From positions 558,001 to 622,000 of the forward strand of contig NZ_ALVU02000001.1 in assembly GCF_000332075.2 (NCBI RefSeq): a stretch of 64,000 bases of DNA, read 5' to 3'. Shown here in pieces: positions 53,035 to 62,529 of this stretch; within the stretch, counting starts at the first letter, position 1; every line of letters starts with the position of its first letter. The notes below the pieces were generated by a model. The model searched no databases and was not told the origin of the DNA. It saw only the letters and a program-made list of their open reading frames with translations. This DNA comes from Synechocystis sp. PCC 7509 (GTDB lineage: Bacteria; Cyanobacteriota; Cyanobacteriia; Cyanobacteriales; Chroococcidiopsidaceae). The position numbers were made by a program, and so were the translations under genes.

Positions 53035-53928
53035 ATGTTAAATAAGTCAAACAAGCAATTTAAAGATTTAGTTAGTGCTTATATTTTCATGAGTCCTACA
53101 ATTATTATTCTGTTGTGTTTTTTAGTATTGCCAATTTTATTAGCTATTTTACTTTCTTTGTACAAAGTGCAACCTTTGGGAGATATTAGTTATGCTTTTA
53201 GAGGTGGGAAAAACTTCTTGCGACTTACCCAAGATGAACGAGTTGCGATCGCACTTAAAAATACTGTCGAATATGTAGCGATTGTTGTTCCTATTCAAAC
53301 AATTTTAGCTTTAAGTTTAGCTTTAATATTAAATGCTCAAATTAAAGGTAAAAATCTATTTAGAGTTCTCTTTTTCTTGCCAACAGTTACTTCCTCCGCC
53401 GTATTAACTCTAATTTTTATGTGGATTTGTAACTCTAATGGTTTGTTAAATAGTTTTTTAGCTTTTATCCATTTACCTACCTACAATTGGTTGGGAGATC
53501 CAAATATTGCTTTAAAGGCAATTATGCTGATGAATATTTGGTCAACTGCTCCTTTATTCATGGTTATTTATTTAGCAGCAATGCAAGAGATACCCGAAAA
53601 CTTGTACGAAGCTGCAACAATTGATGGTGCTAATTGGTTAGATAAATTTGTCTGTATTACCTTACCTTTTTTAAAGCCAATTACTTTTTTTATAATTGTA
53701 ATGGGTGTGATTGGAACTTTTCAATTATTTGATCAGTCATACATATTTTCTCGCGGTTCTGGTGGCCCAAATAATTCAACTTTAACCGTTGTACTATTAA
53801 TCTATCAGTATGCTTTTAAAAACCTAGATATGGGTTATGCTGCGGCTTTAGCCTTGATGCTAACGTTAGTAATTATGACGGCAACTTTAATGCAACGCTA
53901 TTTCTTTAAAGAAGAAAGAATTGATTAA
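53035..53928 (+). CDS. sugar ABC transporter permease, MalF type
   Basis: A protein of 297 residues with six membrane segments and the permease EAA loop (ENLYEAATIDGANWLDKFVC, then ITLPFLKP) near residue 205, which docks the ATPase. The N-terminus YIFMSPTIIILLCFLVLPIL is the usual first helix of UgpA/MalF-like permeases. ATG 53035 is chosen since it begins 7 bp after the previous stop. It forms a heterodimer with the next product. Confidence 0.88.
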   Translation: MLNKSNKQFKDLVSAYIFMSPTIIILLCFLVLPILLAILLSLYKVQPLGDISYAFRGGKNFLRLTQDERVAIALKNTVEYVAIVVPIQTILALSLALILNAQIKGKNLFRVLFFLPTVTSSAVLTLIFMWICNSNGLLNSFLAFIHLPTYNWLGDPNIALKAIMLMNIWSTAPLFMVIYLAAMQEIPENLYEAATIDGANWLDKFVCITLPFLKPITFFIIVMGVIGTFQLFDQSYIFSRGSGGPNNSTLTVVLLIYQYAFKNLDMGYAAALALMLTLVIMTATLMQRYFFKEERID

Positions 53929-53930
53929 TT

Positions 53931-54755
53931 ATGCAGCGTTTTAAATCTATGAAATTAGTTTTATATTTGATTTTAGTTTTATATGCAATTATTACAATTG
54001 TTCCGTTTGCGTGGGCGCTTTCTGCTTCTTTTAAACCCTTGGCGGAAATTGTTGGCGGTGGAAACAGTTTTATCCCGCAACAGTTTACTTTAGCAAACTA
54101 TCAAAAAATATTTACTCAAGAGCCATTATTTGGACGTTGGTTGTTTAATAGCGTAGTAGTTGCGGTTACTATAACTACTTTTAATTTACTATTTAACTCA
54201 ATGGCTGGTTATGCTTTAGCAAGGCTGTATTTCCCAGGAAATAAGTTTTGGTTTTTCCTGATTTTAGCGGTTTTAATGATTCCGGGACAAATTACATTAA
54301 TTCCTACCTTTTTAATCTTAAAAAACTTAGGCTGGCTCAATTCCTACCAAGGTTTAATTGTCCCCAATATTATTAATGCAACTTTTATATTTATGATGAG
54401 GCAATTTTTTATAAACTTTCCTAAAGACTTAGAAGAAGCAGCCGCTTTAGATGGGTTGGGACACTTAGAAACGTTTTTTCAAATTGTTTTACCTTTAGCA
54501 AAACCGGCTTTGGCGGCGCAAGCAATATTTGTATTTATGGGTGCGTGGAATAATTTTTTATCGCCGCTAATGATTCTGTCTGATTCAACAATGTTTACTT
54601 TACCTTTGGGCTTGAATATATTTAAAGGTCAATATATAAGTTACTGGAACTATATAATGGCAGCTTCGATGATGTTTACATTACCTGCATTGGCTATTTA
54701 TGCATTTTTTAACCGCTACTTTATTCAAGGCGTAACTTTTACAGGTGGTAAATAG
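53931..54755 (+). CDS. sugar ABC transporter permease, MalG type
   Basis: A protein of 274 residues with six membrane segments. The EAA loop is FPKDLEEAAALDGLGHLETF then FQIVLPLAKPAL near residue 165, and VPFAWALSASFKPLAEI is the typical first periplasmic turn of MalG/UgpE-like permeases. It starts 2 bp after the MalF-type gene. No ATPase gene lies in the locus, so a shared MsmK/UgpC-type ATPase encoded elsewhere is expected. Confidence 0.88.
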   Translation: MQRFKSMKLVLYLILVLYAIITIVPFAWALSASFKPLAEIVGGGNSFIPQQFTLANYQKIFTQEPLFGRWLFNSVVVAVTITTFNLLFNSMAGYALARLYFPGNKFWFFLILAVLMIPGQITLIPTFLILKNLGWLNSYQGLIVPNIINATFIFMMRQFFINFPKDLEEAAALDGLGHLETFFQIVLPLAKPALAAQAIFVFMGAWNNFLSPLMILSDSTMFTLPLGLNIFKGQYISYWNYIMAASMMFTLPALAIYAFFNRYFIQGVTFTGGK

Positions 54756-54789
54756 CTGTTATAGTAAAAATGAAGAAATGTAAAGTTTA

Positions 54790-56034
54790 ATGCTAAGGCT
54801 TGATTCTCCAACCATTTCAAATCCTTCTTTAACCTACGATTACGATATAGCGATCGCGGGTGGTGGCATTATCGGCTTAACTTTAGCTAGTGCGTTAAAT
54901 AATTCTGGGCTAAAAGTAGTTGTAATTGAAGCAAAACCCCAATCAGTAGCCGTCGCCAAAGGTCAAGCTTACGCCGTTCATCTCCTCTCAGGGCGCATAT
55001 TTGCGGGAATTGGCGTATGGGATGAAATATTGCCCCAAATTGCTCATTTTTGCCACGTTCAGCTATCAGATGCCGATTATCCCCACTCTGTCAGCTTTGA
55101 AACTAACGATTTGGGTACAGAAGTCTTAGGCTACGTCGCCGAACATCAAGCGTTATTAAAGCCACTACAAGACTTTGTAAACCGATCCCCTAATATTGCC
55201 TATTTGTGTCCGGCACAGGTGCTAGAGACTCAATATCAGCCCTCTGGAGTAGAAATTAGCTTGCAGATGGGTGAGGAAATAAAAACTATCCGTACCCGCT
55301 TGATTGTCGCCGCCGATGGGGCAAAATCTCAAACTCGTCAGAAAGCGGGAATTAATACGCGCGGTTGGCAATATTGGCAGTCATGTATTGTTGCTTTTGT
55401 CAAGCCCGAAAAAGGACACAATAATACAGCCTATGAAAAGTTTTGGAGTAGTGGCCCTTTTGCAGTGTTACCTTTACCAGGAAATCGTTGTCGCATTGTG
55501 TGGACTGCACCCCACTCCGAAGCTAAAGCATTAGTAGCCTTGAATGATGAGGACTTTTTAGCAGAACTTACCAAGCGTTATGGCGCACACATGGGCAAAC
55601 TGGAACTAGAGGCCGATCGCTTTGTATTTCCAGTACAGTTAATGCAGAGCGATCGCTATGTTTTGCCTAGACTTGCTTTAGTTGGTGATGCTGCACATTG
55701 TTGTCATCCCGTAGGCGGACAAGGTTTAAATATGGGTATCCGCGATGCGGCGGCTTTAGCGCAGGTATTGCAGCAAGCCCATCAAAAAGGTGAAGATATT
55801 GGAGACTTGGCAATTCTCAAACGTTATGAAAGTTGGCGCAAGCAAGAGAATTTGACAATTTTGGGGTTTACAGATTTATTAGATCGTGTGTTCTCTAATA
55901 ACTTTTTACCTGTAGTTATAATTCGTCGGATTGGCTTACTAATGTTGCACCGAGTACCGCCAATTAAGATATTTGCTTTAAAATTAATGACGGGTTTAAA
56001 AGGACGCGCTCCAGAAATAGCCCAGAAGTTTTAG
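54790..56034 (+). CDS. FAD-dependent hydroxylase, UbiH/Coq6 family
   Basis: A flavoprotein monooxygenase of 414 residues. The FAD dinucleotide fold is IAIAGGGIIGLTLASAL near residue 20, and the second FAD motif LVGDAAHCCHPVGGQGLNMG lies near residue 297, with ADGAKSQTR between. This is the UbiH/UbiF/VisC family that hydroxylates quinone precursors; in cyanobacteria it may serve quinone or tocopherol-type ring chemistry, but no substrate can be assigned. Its stop overlaps the convergent slipin stop by 4 bp. Confidence 0.85.
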   Translation: MLRLDSPTISNPSLTYDYDIAIAGGGIIGLTLASALNNSGLKVVVIEAKPQSVAVAKGQAYAVHLLSGRIFAGIGVWDEILPQIAHFCHVQLSDADYPHSVSFETNDLGTEVLGYVAEHQALLKPLQDFVNRSPNIAYLCPAQVLETQYQPSGVEISLQMGEEIKTIRTRLIVAADGAKSQTRQKAGINTRGWQYWQSCIVAFVKPEKGHNNTAYEKFWSSGPFAVLPLPGNRCRIVWTAPHSEAKALVALNDEDFLAELTKRYGAHMGKLELEADRFVFPVQLMQSDRYVLPRLALVGDAAHCCHPVGGQGLNMGIRDAAALAQVLQQAHQKGEDIGDLAILKRYESWRKQENLTILGFTDLLDRVFSNNFLPVVIIRRIGLLMLHRVPPIKIFALKLMTGLKGRAPEIAQKF

Positions 56035-56813
56035 TTTTTGGGCAAGTCAATTGTTTGATTATTTTTAATTGTATCGGTTAAAGTTTTTGCCAAATTCATA
56101 AAATCTGAAGGCATCATAATTATGGTTGTGGTGTTATTTTCTGCGCCAATTTCTGTTAACATTTGCAATCGGCGAAGTTCTAGCGCAATCGGGTTCTGAT
56201 CGATATTTCGAGCGGCGGCGGCTAACTGCGTTGAGGCTTCTTTTTCCGCATCGGCTTTAATTATCCGGGCGCGTTTTTCTCTAATTGCTTCGGCTTCTTT
56301 TGCCATTGCTCTTTGCATTGCTAGGGGAATTTCTACATCTTTCATTTCTACCCTTTCAACTACAACGCCCCAAGGTTCGGTAATTTCATCAACTATTTCT
56401 TGAACTTTAATATTTATTTTGTCGCGGTTTTGCAAAACATCATCTAATATATTTTGCCCTACTACATTACGCAAAGTTGTTAGTGCCGCTTGATAAACTG
56501 CTAATTCGTAATTTTCTACTTTATTGATAGCTTTAGACGGGTCAAGAATACGGTAATAAAGAACGGCATTAACTTTAATTGTGACGCTATCGGACGTTAC
56601 AGTTTCTTGAGGCTCGATACTAACAGTTTTAGTCCGAATGTCTAGTTGTGCCTTTTGGTCTATTATCGGCATAATCCAGTACATTCCTGGCCCTCTAACG
56701 CCTTGAATTCTACCTAATCGGAAGATTACCCCGCGCTGATATTCCCGGTCTAATTTTAGTCCTGAACCACCAAAAAACAACAGAGCAGCGATCGCGCCTA
56801 AGATAACTTCCAT
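56031..56813 (-). CDS. slipin (stomatin/SPFH family protein)
   Basis: A protein of 260 residues. One N-terminal membrane helix (about 4-20) is followed by the SPFH core: REYQRGVIFRLGRIQGVRGP, then TSDSVTIKVNAVLYYRI and LRNVVGQNILDDVLQNRD, and a helical tail KEAEAIREKRARIIKADAEK. Such proteins form membrane-bound ring assemblies and often pair with NfeD; no nfeD gene is nearby. The C-terminal end overlaps the convergent hydroxylase gene. Confidence 0.9.
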   Translation of the reverse strand: MEVILGAIAALLFFGGSGLKLDREYQRGVIFRLGRIQGVRGPGMYWIMPIIDQKAQLDIRTKTVSIEPQETVTSDSVTIKVNAVLYYRILDPSKAINKVENYELAVYQAALTTLRNVVGQNILDDVLQNRDKINIKVQEIVDEITEPWGVVVERVEMKDVEIPLAMQRAMAKEAEAIREKRARIIKADAEKEASTQLAAAARNIDQNPIALELRRLQMLTEIGAENNTTTIIMMPSDFMNLAKTLTDTIKNNQTIDLPKN

Positions 56814-56891
56814 AAAACTTTTGGCTAAATATTTAATTATTACCTTTATTTTAGCCCTGGGATAGATGACCTTACACTAAACAATTAGTTC

Positions 56892-57251
56892 TTAATCATT
56901 TCTAACTCGATAGCGGACTAGCTTTCGCACTTCGGCAATAGATAAGCCTAATTCTTGAGAAATTGCCGATTCTACTTGAGCAAATTCTGTTACTGGAAAC
57001 TGAAATTCTAAACTTGTTAGTACAGGATTAGTATTTTTAACTTGAACAGTGGTAAAACCAAGCTCCTTATCAATTTCCGCCTTAATTACAACAATAGTAA
57101 CCGATAGCTTTACTTCTAATTGAGCATCGGCTTCTAGCTGCGCCACAGTTCCGTAGGGACGGCTTAATATGCGATCGCTAGCAACATCACTACCGTACCA
57201 AAATGTTAGCCCTAAAATCGGCAAAACTAGCCAAGCACGAGGTAAAGCCAT
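56892..57251 (-). CDS. conserved hypothetical protein with N-terminal anchor, 119 aa
   Basis: A protein of 119 residues starting with a hydrophobic helix (about 5-20, PRAWLVLPILGLTFWYG), probably an uncleaved anchor. The soluble part has an alpha/beta pattern (VKLSVTIVVIKAEIDKELGF, TTVQVKNTNPVL) and ends with SAISQELGLSIAEVRKLVRY. No named family is recognised. Same strand as the slipin and Get3-like genes; possible loose operon. Confidence 0.6.
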   Translation of the reverse strand: MALPRAWLVLPILGLTFWYGSDVASDRILSRPYGTVAQLEADAQLEVKLSVTIVVIKAEIDKELGFTTVQVKNTNPVLTSLEFQFPVTEFAQVESAISQELGLSIAEVRKLVRYRVRND

Positions 57252-57324
57252 AAATAATTGGAGCTATCAAAATTTTTCACTATTGCGGGCAGTACAAAAC
57301 CTGTCTGCCCCAACATCGCTATAG

Positions 57325-58413
57325 TTAGAGCGTAATTATCAAATAACCTTGCTGAAACTTTGCGCCATTAACCGTTCTACCACTTAATCCCGGCGGTAAA
57401 AATATATTGCGTCTTTGATCTCCCGCCTCAATAGTCACTTCTGGCCCTGATTGAGTAAGTTTTACCTGTTTTTTGTCAAATCCGGGCAAAAATAGCTTAA
57501 CTTGACGATTTACAACATCAAACTCTATTGGTTTTGGCACTTCTGTATTTTGCGTAAAATCAGGCAAAGCATCAATTAACGGTTGCCAATTACCAATTGG
57601 GCTGCTAGGAATAGTGCTAATGGGTAAAGGCGAAAAATCTTCCGTTGTTGGCGTACTATCTGTTTGGTTGAATAATACACCCCCAACATTTAACCCTACT
57701 TGTTGAGCGCTACCCCATAGATAAGTAGCCGTTGCGATATTTAAAGGATTATCTGTGGTAACTAAATAAGCTAAAAGCCTTTTGGGGTCAGCTAAAGCAG
57801 CTTTCCCTTGTTCTAAAATATTTGTAGCTTGGTTAGTAGGCGCAGCGAAATTGTCACCCGTCCAACTAACGTTAAATACCGTCGCTATCAAAGGCTGAAG
57901 AAACGGCGAAACTGTTTTAACTAAATCAGATTCAGTAATCAACTTACCAAAGCGACGGCTGTACCAGCTAAGACTTTCCGGCATTCCCAACATTCGTAGT
58001 GTAGAGGCATCGCCACTGCCATCATAAACGATCGCATCGTACTTTCCACTTGCGTCGTATTCCCGTAAGGCGTTAAGTTCTAAGGCTTTGTCCATTCCTG
58101 GTAATACTACCAATTCTTGCCCGTAAACATCTTTAATTACTGGTGTCCGTAAGTATTGGGCTTCTAACTTTTTTACTTCTTCCCAGTTACGTTCCAATAA
58201 TGCGGAAGTTTTTAAATGCACTGCGTCGAGGTTAGTATCTATTTGCTGGACTTCTGACGTTACCGGGGTTTCTAAAAGCAAATTTATGGCTACAGTGTCT
58301 TGCACCGCCAAAAGTACACGCTTACCAAGGCTTGCTAATTTCTTCGCAGCAGCGATCGCTATTGTCGTGCGACCACTGCCGCCTTTACCCAAAAAGGTTA
58401 ATATCAGTGACAT
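57325..58413 (-). CDS. Get3/ArsA-like ATPase with C-terminal HSP20-like domain
   Basis: A protein of 362 residues. The N-terminal 270 are a SIMIBI-class ATPase with P-loop FLGKGGSGRTTIAIAAAKKL; the signature Lys 10 is kept but the usual P-loop Lys is Arg 15. IVYDGSGDASTLRMLGMPES gives the switch region. The last 75 residues (PIEFDVVNRQVKLFLPGFDK to YLIITL) form an alpha-crystallin-like sandwich. This domain order matches the Get3 branch found in cyanobacteria and plastids (called Get3d). Role possibly in binding hydrophobic proteins or ligands; not arsenite transport, as no arsB is nearby. Confidence 0.82.
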   Translation of the reverse strand: MSLILTFLGKGGSGRTTIAIAAAKKLASLGKRVLLAVQDTVAINLLLETPVTSEVQQIDTNLDAVHLKTSALLERNWEEVKKLEAQYLRTPVIKDVYGQELVVLPGMDKALELNALREYDASGKYDAIVYDGSGDASTLRMLGMPESLSWYSRRFGKLITESDLVKTVSPFLQPLIATVFNVSWTGDNFAAPTNQATNILEQGKAALADPKRLLAYLVTTDNPLNIATATYLWGSAQQVGLNVGGVLFNQTDSTPTTEDFSPLPISTIPSSPIGNWQPLIDALPDFTQNTEVPKPIEFDVVNRQVKLFLPGFDKKQVKLTQSGPEVTIEAGDQRRNIFLPPGLSGRTVNGAKFQQGYLIITL

Positions 58414-58465
58414 GGTTATTTTTCAAAGGTTGAGTCTATTTAAAAGGGTAGTTCCTCAATGGCTA

Positions 58466-58497
58466 GTTGGGGCTACCTATTAAGAGATATCCCCAAC
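58466..58497. other. stem-loop between petP and the Get3-like gene
   Basis: A 7-bp GTTGGGG/CCCCAAC stem with an 18-nt loop, 13 bp after the petP stop. No T-run on either side. It may be a processing or attenuation hairpin between two same-strand genes. Confidence 0.4.
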
Positions 58498-58509
58498 ACC
58501 ATGCGACTT

Positions 58510-58701
58510 TTAAACCGCTTTTAGTTCATCTGCAAAAAACCAGGTAGTAAATTCATCTTCAAACTGAACTACCACGCCTAAGTTCATACCGTCCAGAATT
58601 TTAAAGCCTTTAACAGTTCCTACTGCCCCTAGCCGTTTCACAACCGTCGATGGTACTCGATCTCGGAGACGGCAAACTTTTACTTGTTGTCCTATTTCCA
58701 T
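58510..58701 (-). CDS. petP: cytochrome b6f-associated protein PetP (DUF2862)
   Basis: A protein of 63 residues: MEIGQQVKVCRLRDRVP, then KRLGAVGTVKGFKILDG and VVQFEDEFTTWFFADELKAV, the SH3-like DUF2862 pattern. In cyanobacteria this protein is a peripheral cytosolic subunit of the cytochrome b6f complex that influences linear electron flow. Complete length. It is the first gene before the Get3-like gene on the same strand. Confidence 0.78.
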   Translation of the reverse strand: MEIGQQVKVCRLRDRVPSTVVKRLGAVGTVKGFKILDGMNLGVVVQFEDEFTTWFFADELKAV

Positions 58702-58882
58702 GCCAACTTAAAATAATGTAATAAACCATGACTCAGTGTAGCGGAATCTGTCACCTACAAAGAGGATAGATTTAATTTGCGTCCAGCCAATAAGTGTACT
58801 ATTTCTGGAAAGACAGTTTAAAAAGTAGAAAAAACAGCTAAAAAAATGTAACTTACCAGTTTGGAAAAGGGATAACTAAATA

Positions 58883-59893
58883 TTAAGCTTTGTAATAGTC
58901 TTTATACCAAGCTACAAAGCGTTCGATTCCGATTTCAATAGAAGTAGTAGGCTTAAACCCTACATCATTATATAAATCGTTTATGTCTGCATAAGTTGCA
59001 GGAAGATCGCCTAATTGCATTGGTAGCAGATTTTTTTTAGCTTCTTTACCAATACAATTTTCTAATACTTTAATGAAGTACATTAATTCTACAGGTTGAC
59101 TGTTGCCAATATTGTATATTTTGTAGGGAGCATTGCTGGTACTGGTATCTGGCGCGTCTCCCGACCATTTAGGGTTAGGTTTTGGTGTTTTATCCATTAC
59201 TTTAACAACACCTTCTACAATGTCATCAATATAAGTAAAATCTCGCTGCATTTTTCCTTGATTAAAAACATTTATTGGCTGTCCTGCTAAAATAGCTTTA
59301 GTAAACATAAAAAGCGCCATATCTGGTCTTCCCCACGGCCCATAAACTGTAAAAAAACGCAATCCTGTAGTTGGCAATTTATACAAATGGCTGTAGGTAT
59401 GCGCTAACAACTCATTAGCTTTTTTAGTAGCAGCGTACAAGCTGATAGGGTGGTCTACGTTGTCGTGAGTTGAAAAAGGCATTTTGGTGTTAGCACCATA
59501 AACAGAACTAGAAGACGCAAATACTAAATGCTGAACTTCTGAGTAACGACAACCTTCTAAAATGTTGGTAAAACCGATCAAGTTACTATTTATATAAGCG
59601 TGGGGATTTTTTAAAGAATAACGTACCCCAGCTTGGGCTGCTAAGTTAACAACTATATCAAAGTTTGTTTGAGTAAATAATTTAGCTACCTCCTCACCGT
59701 CAGCCAAATTTATTTTGTGAAAGTGAAAGTTTGGATACTTTTTTAATAAAGCTAATCTATCTAGCTTCAAATTTACATCATAGTAATCATTAAGATCATC
59801 AAGACCAAATACTTGTACATTTATACTAAGTAAGTATTTGCTTAGATGAAAACCAATGAAACCTGCTGCGCCAGTAACTAAAATTTTTTTCAT
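58883..59893 (-). CDS. NAD-dependent epimerase, UDP-glucuronate 4-epimerase type
   Basis: An extended short-chain dehydrogenase of 336 residues. NAD-binding [16 protein letters not shown] at the start, then the [16 protein letters not shown] segment characteristic of UDP-glucuronate epimerases (CapI/LpsL type), the catalytic Ser in ASSSSVYG and Tyr/Lys in YAATKKANE, and [16 protein letters not shown]. It likely makes UDP-galacturonate for envelope polysaccharide. It diverges from the export genes across a long gap. Confidence 0.87.
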   Translation of the reverse strand: MKKILVTGAAGFIGFHLSKYLLSINVQVFGLDDLNDYYDVNLKLDRLALLKKYPNFHFHKINLADGEEVAKLFTQTNFDIVVNLAAQAGVRYSLKNPHAYINSNLIGFTNILEGCRYSEVQHLVFASSSSVYGANTKMPFSTHDNVDHPISLYAATKKANELLAHTYSHLYKLPTTGLRFFTVYGPWGRPDMALFMFTKAILAGQPINVFNQGKMQRDFTYIDDIVEGVVKVMDKTPKPNPKWSGDAPDTSTSNAPYKIYNIGNSQPVELMYFIKVLENCIGKEAKKNLLPMQLGDLPATYADINDLYNDVGFKPTTSIEIGIERFVAWYKDYYKA

Positions 59894-60820
59894 ACTTTAT
59901 TTATTTTACTAAAAATTCTACAATATCAACCATTTATCTTTTTATTTAATAAATATTTCAAGTTGCAGCAATCCGTTTTTTGCTGGGGAAACTAGGAAAC
60001 GAAACTGTCCATTTTTTGTAGACGATTTAGGATTATTACAATTATCATTTACTCAATCTAATTTGGAATTTTACTGTTTATCAATAACAATAAACAAATA
60101 TCAATTAATTCATTCTTTTATACTGTCTAAAAATAGAGTAGAGTTAACTACCTTCTATTAAATTATTTTTTGCCTTGGTTTACATTTTCTAAAAATTCTA
60201 TAAATTAACATTATAAAATGGACAACCTTAAAAAAATAGCTGTGATATTAAGTAGTTAGCAAATTACACCTTGATAAGGCTATCAAGAGTTGGCAATGTC
60301 TAAAAAGTCGATTACATCAACTAAATAAAAATTGCTTCTAGGCGATCGCGCTAGATCCACTAACAATCATCCTCAAAGCTAGGCGATCGCGCAGTTAGTT
60401 TACCAGATCAATAGAAAGCAAGCTAACTTCTTCCCGACTCAAACCTCCAAGCTTTTTGCTCCTTATTAAAGCATATTGAGGCTTTACAGCAATTAATCTG
60501 GGGAACTCGACCCTAAAAAACCTCCTAAAAACTTGGTCAAATCAGGTATTTTAAAGGTACAGAGCTTTAGCGCAGAGGCGATCGCGCCTACAAACACCTT
60601 AGTTCAACATTGTCATAAAATCTTGCCGTATTACAAACACAAGCCTTAGCAATGGTTTTACCCTTTGCCCAGACTAAATTTTATTGGGCGAATAGTTAAA
60701 GCTTAAAACAATTTATGATAGAATCTCCATGATGATTTTTAGTTAACTTGTTTCTAGCTGTTTTTGATAATGGGGCTTATATAATATAGGATTTGTTGCT
60801 AAAAATTAAGTAAATAGTCA
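59894..60820. other. 927-bp gene-free region before the polysaccharide export genes
   Basis: The longest gap in the window. The plus strand is open without a start codon for about 80 codons ending at TAA 60159-60161, low-complexity and AT-rich, so probably not coding. From 60340 to 60590 three HIP1-containing AGGCGATCGCG blocks recur. No RNA gene, CRISPR or clear transposon end was recognised. It likely holds promoters for the divergent epimerase and ABC genes plus decayed sequence. Confidence 0.45.
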
Positions 60821-61684
60821 GTGGGTAAGCAAAAATTGTTGCAGAAGATAGTTAATAAATCTCTTAAACTTTATAAAAAGCGTTTTAACCGATTAGGAAT
60901 CTCGCAACAGCGAGAAATACACCGCTATTGGGAATTATTAAATGTTTTAGTATCACGGAATCTCAAAGTACGTTATAGAGGTTCTTTATTGGGGGTTTAT
61001 TGGTCTTTATTAAACCCATTAATTATGACTGGGCTATATACAGCAATTTTTGGGGCGACTTTTGCTTCCTATTATCATAATTCTGTTGCCAACTACATAT
61101 TAGCAGCATTTACTGGCTTAGTAGTAATGAATTTCTTTTCAGCTTCTACATCTCAAGCTTTGACAAGCATAGTGGGTAATGGAGCTATTTTAAATAAAAT
61201 TCGTTTGCCAATAAGTATTTTCCCGGTATCGCTAATTGCCGCCAATGTATTTCAATTTGCTATAGGAGTTTTGCCTTTATTGGCAGTGATTACGCTGATT
61301 AAATCTCACAGTTTAGTCAACTTAATAGCACTTTTAGTACCATGTACCGCTTTAGTTTTAGTTTGTACTGGCATTGGTTTTTTGGTTAGTGCGCTATATG
61401 TTTTCTTTAGAGATTTACCATATTTTTATGAATTAGTTGTATTTATGTTATTATTAAGTAGCCCGGTATTTTACCCCGCCGATATTGTTCCGAAACAGAT
61501 AAAACCTTTTTTATCCTTAAATCCTTTATCACCCATTATTGAGAGTTTGCGTCAAATTTCTTTAGAACAAACATCGCCAGACCTGAGTTTGATCTGGGGT
61601 AGTTTGCTCAGTAGTATTGTTGTTATGGCTTTTGGATGGACTGTATTTCACCTGTGGCGACATAAATTTATGGATTTGCTGTAA
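60821..61684 (+). CDS. ABC-2 polysaccharide export permease
   Basis: A permease of 287 residues with six membrane segments, of the Wzm/TagG/KpsM type. The amphipathic N-terminus leads to LLNVLVSRNLKVRYRGSLLG and VYWSLLNPLIMTGLYT, the conserved start of this family, and LSSPVFYPADIVPKQIKPFL lies near the end. GTG start at 60821 without a clear Shine-Dalgarno. The ATPase gene begins directly after its stop codon. Exports lipid-linked O-antigen or similar glycan across the inner membrane. Confidence 0.88.
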   Translation: MGKQKLLQKIVNKSLKLYKKRFNRLGISQQREIHRYWELLNVLVSRNLKVRYRGSLLGVYWSLLNPLIMTGLYTAIFGATFASYYHNSVANYILAAFTGLVVMNFFSASTSQALTSIVGNGAILNKIRLPISIFPVSLIAANVFQFAIGVLPLLAVITLIKSHSLVNLIALLVPCTALVLVCTGIGFLVSALYVFFRDLPYFYELVVFMLLLSSPVFYPADIVPKQIKPFLSLNPLSPIIESLRQISLEQTSPDLSLIWGSLLSSIVVMAFGWTVFHLWRHKFMDLL

Positions 61685-62416
61685 ATGGAAGTAATTCGTC
61701 TGGAGCAAGTTTCGCTTTGGCGACGAACGCAAGAAGAATTTTCTTATGATCTGAAAAAGACGATTTTATCTATTTTGCAGGGTAAATATCGTCAGCCAGC
61801 AAAGAATTTGGTATTAAATAAAATCGATTTAGTAGTAGCTCCTGGCGAAAAAATTGGCATAATAGGAGCAAATGGAGCAGGGAAGTCAACGCTACTTAAA
61901 GTTATTTGTGGTATTCTACAACCAACCAGTGGCAAAGTTCGGGTACGGGGACATATTGCGCCTCTAATTGAGTTGGGCGCAGGGTTCGATCCTGAAATTT
62001 CTGTAGAAGACAATATTCTTCTGTATGGAGTGTTGTTAGGATTTTCTAGAGCAGAAATGCGGCAAAGAATACCTTCAATTTTAGAGTTTTCTGAGTTACA
62101 AGATTATGCTTTCATGCCAGTAAAAGCTTTATCATCAGGTATGGTAGCGCGTTTAGGGTTTGCGATCGCAACAGACGTACAACCAGATATTTTAATTCTA
62201 GATGAAGTTCTTTCCGTAGGAGATGAAAGTTTTAAAAACAAGTGTCAGCAGCGCATCAACAAGTTTTGGAGTGCAAATGCAACGATATTAGTAGTATCTC
62301 ACGATCTAGAATTTATTGAAAAATCATGTGGCAAAGTAATATGGTTAGACAAAGGGCAGTTAAAGTTTATTGGCGAGTCTCAAGAAGCAGTTTCTTGTTA
62401 CCTTAATATTGTTTGA
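61685..62416 (+). CDS. ABC-2 polysaccharide export ATPase
   Basis: An ATPase of 243 residues, Wzt/TagH type, with Walker A GANGAGKST near residue 62, the ABC signature ALSSGMVARLGFAIATD, Walker B DILILDEVLSVGD and the switch His in VVSHDLEF. APLIELGAGFDPEISVEDNI is typical of the export subfamily. There is no C-terminal carbohydrate-binding domain, so export may not need a terminal cap signal. No gap after the permease gene. Confidence 0.92.
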   Translation: MEVIRLEQVSLWRRTQEEFSYDLKKTILSILQGKYRQPAKNLVLNKIDLVVAPGEKIGIIGANGAGKSTLLKVICGILQPTSGKVRVRGHIAPLIELGAGFDPEISVEDNILLYGVLLGFSRAEMRQRIPSILEFSELQDYAFMPVKALSSGMVARLGFAIATDVQPDILILDEVLSVGDESFKNKCQQRINKFWSANATILVVSHDLEFIEKSCGKVIWLDKGQLKFIGESQEAVSCYLNIV

Positions 62417-62529
62417 CTAGATAACCAATTATGAATGTGCATAGGATTACTATAATTAGATTAATAGCTGCTTTTTTTATAATGTAAATATAATTTTATT
62501 CACATAAATTACCTTACTAAACAAATCGA

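Noticed and set aside
59990-60161. About 80 open codons on the plus strand in the long gap
   Set aside because: No usable start codon, low complexity, AT-rich, and no recognisable motif.
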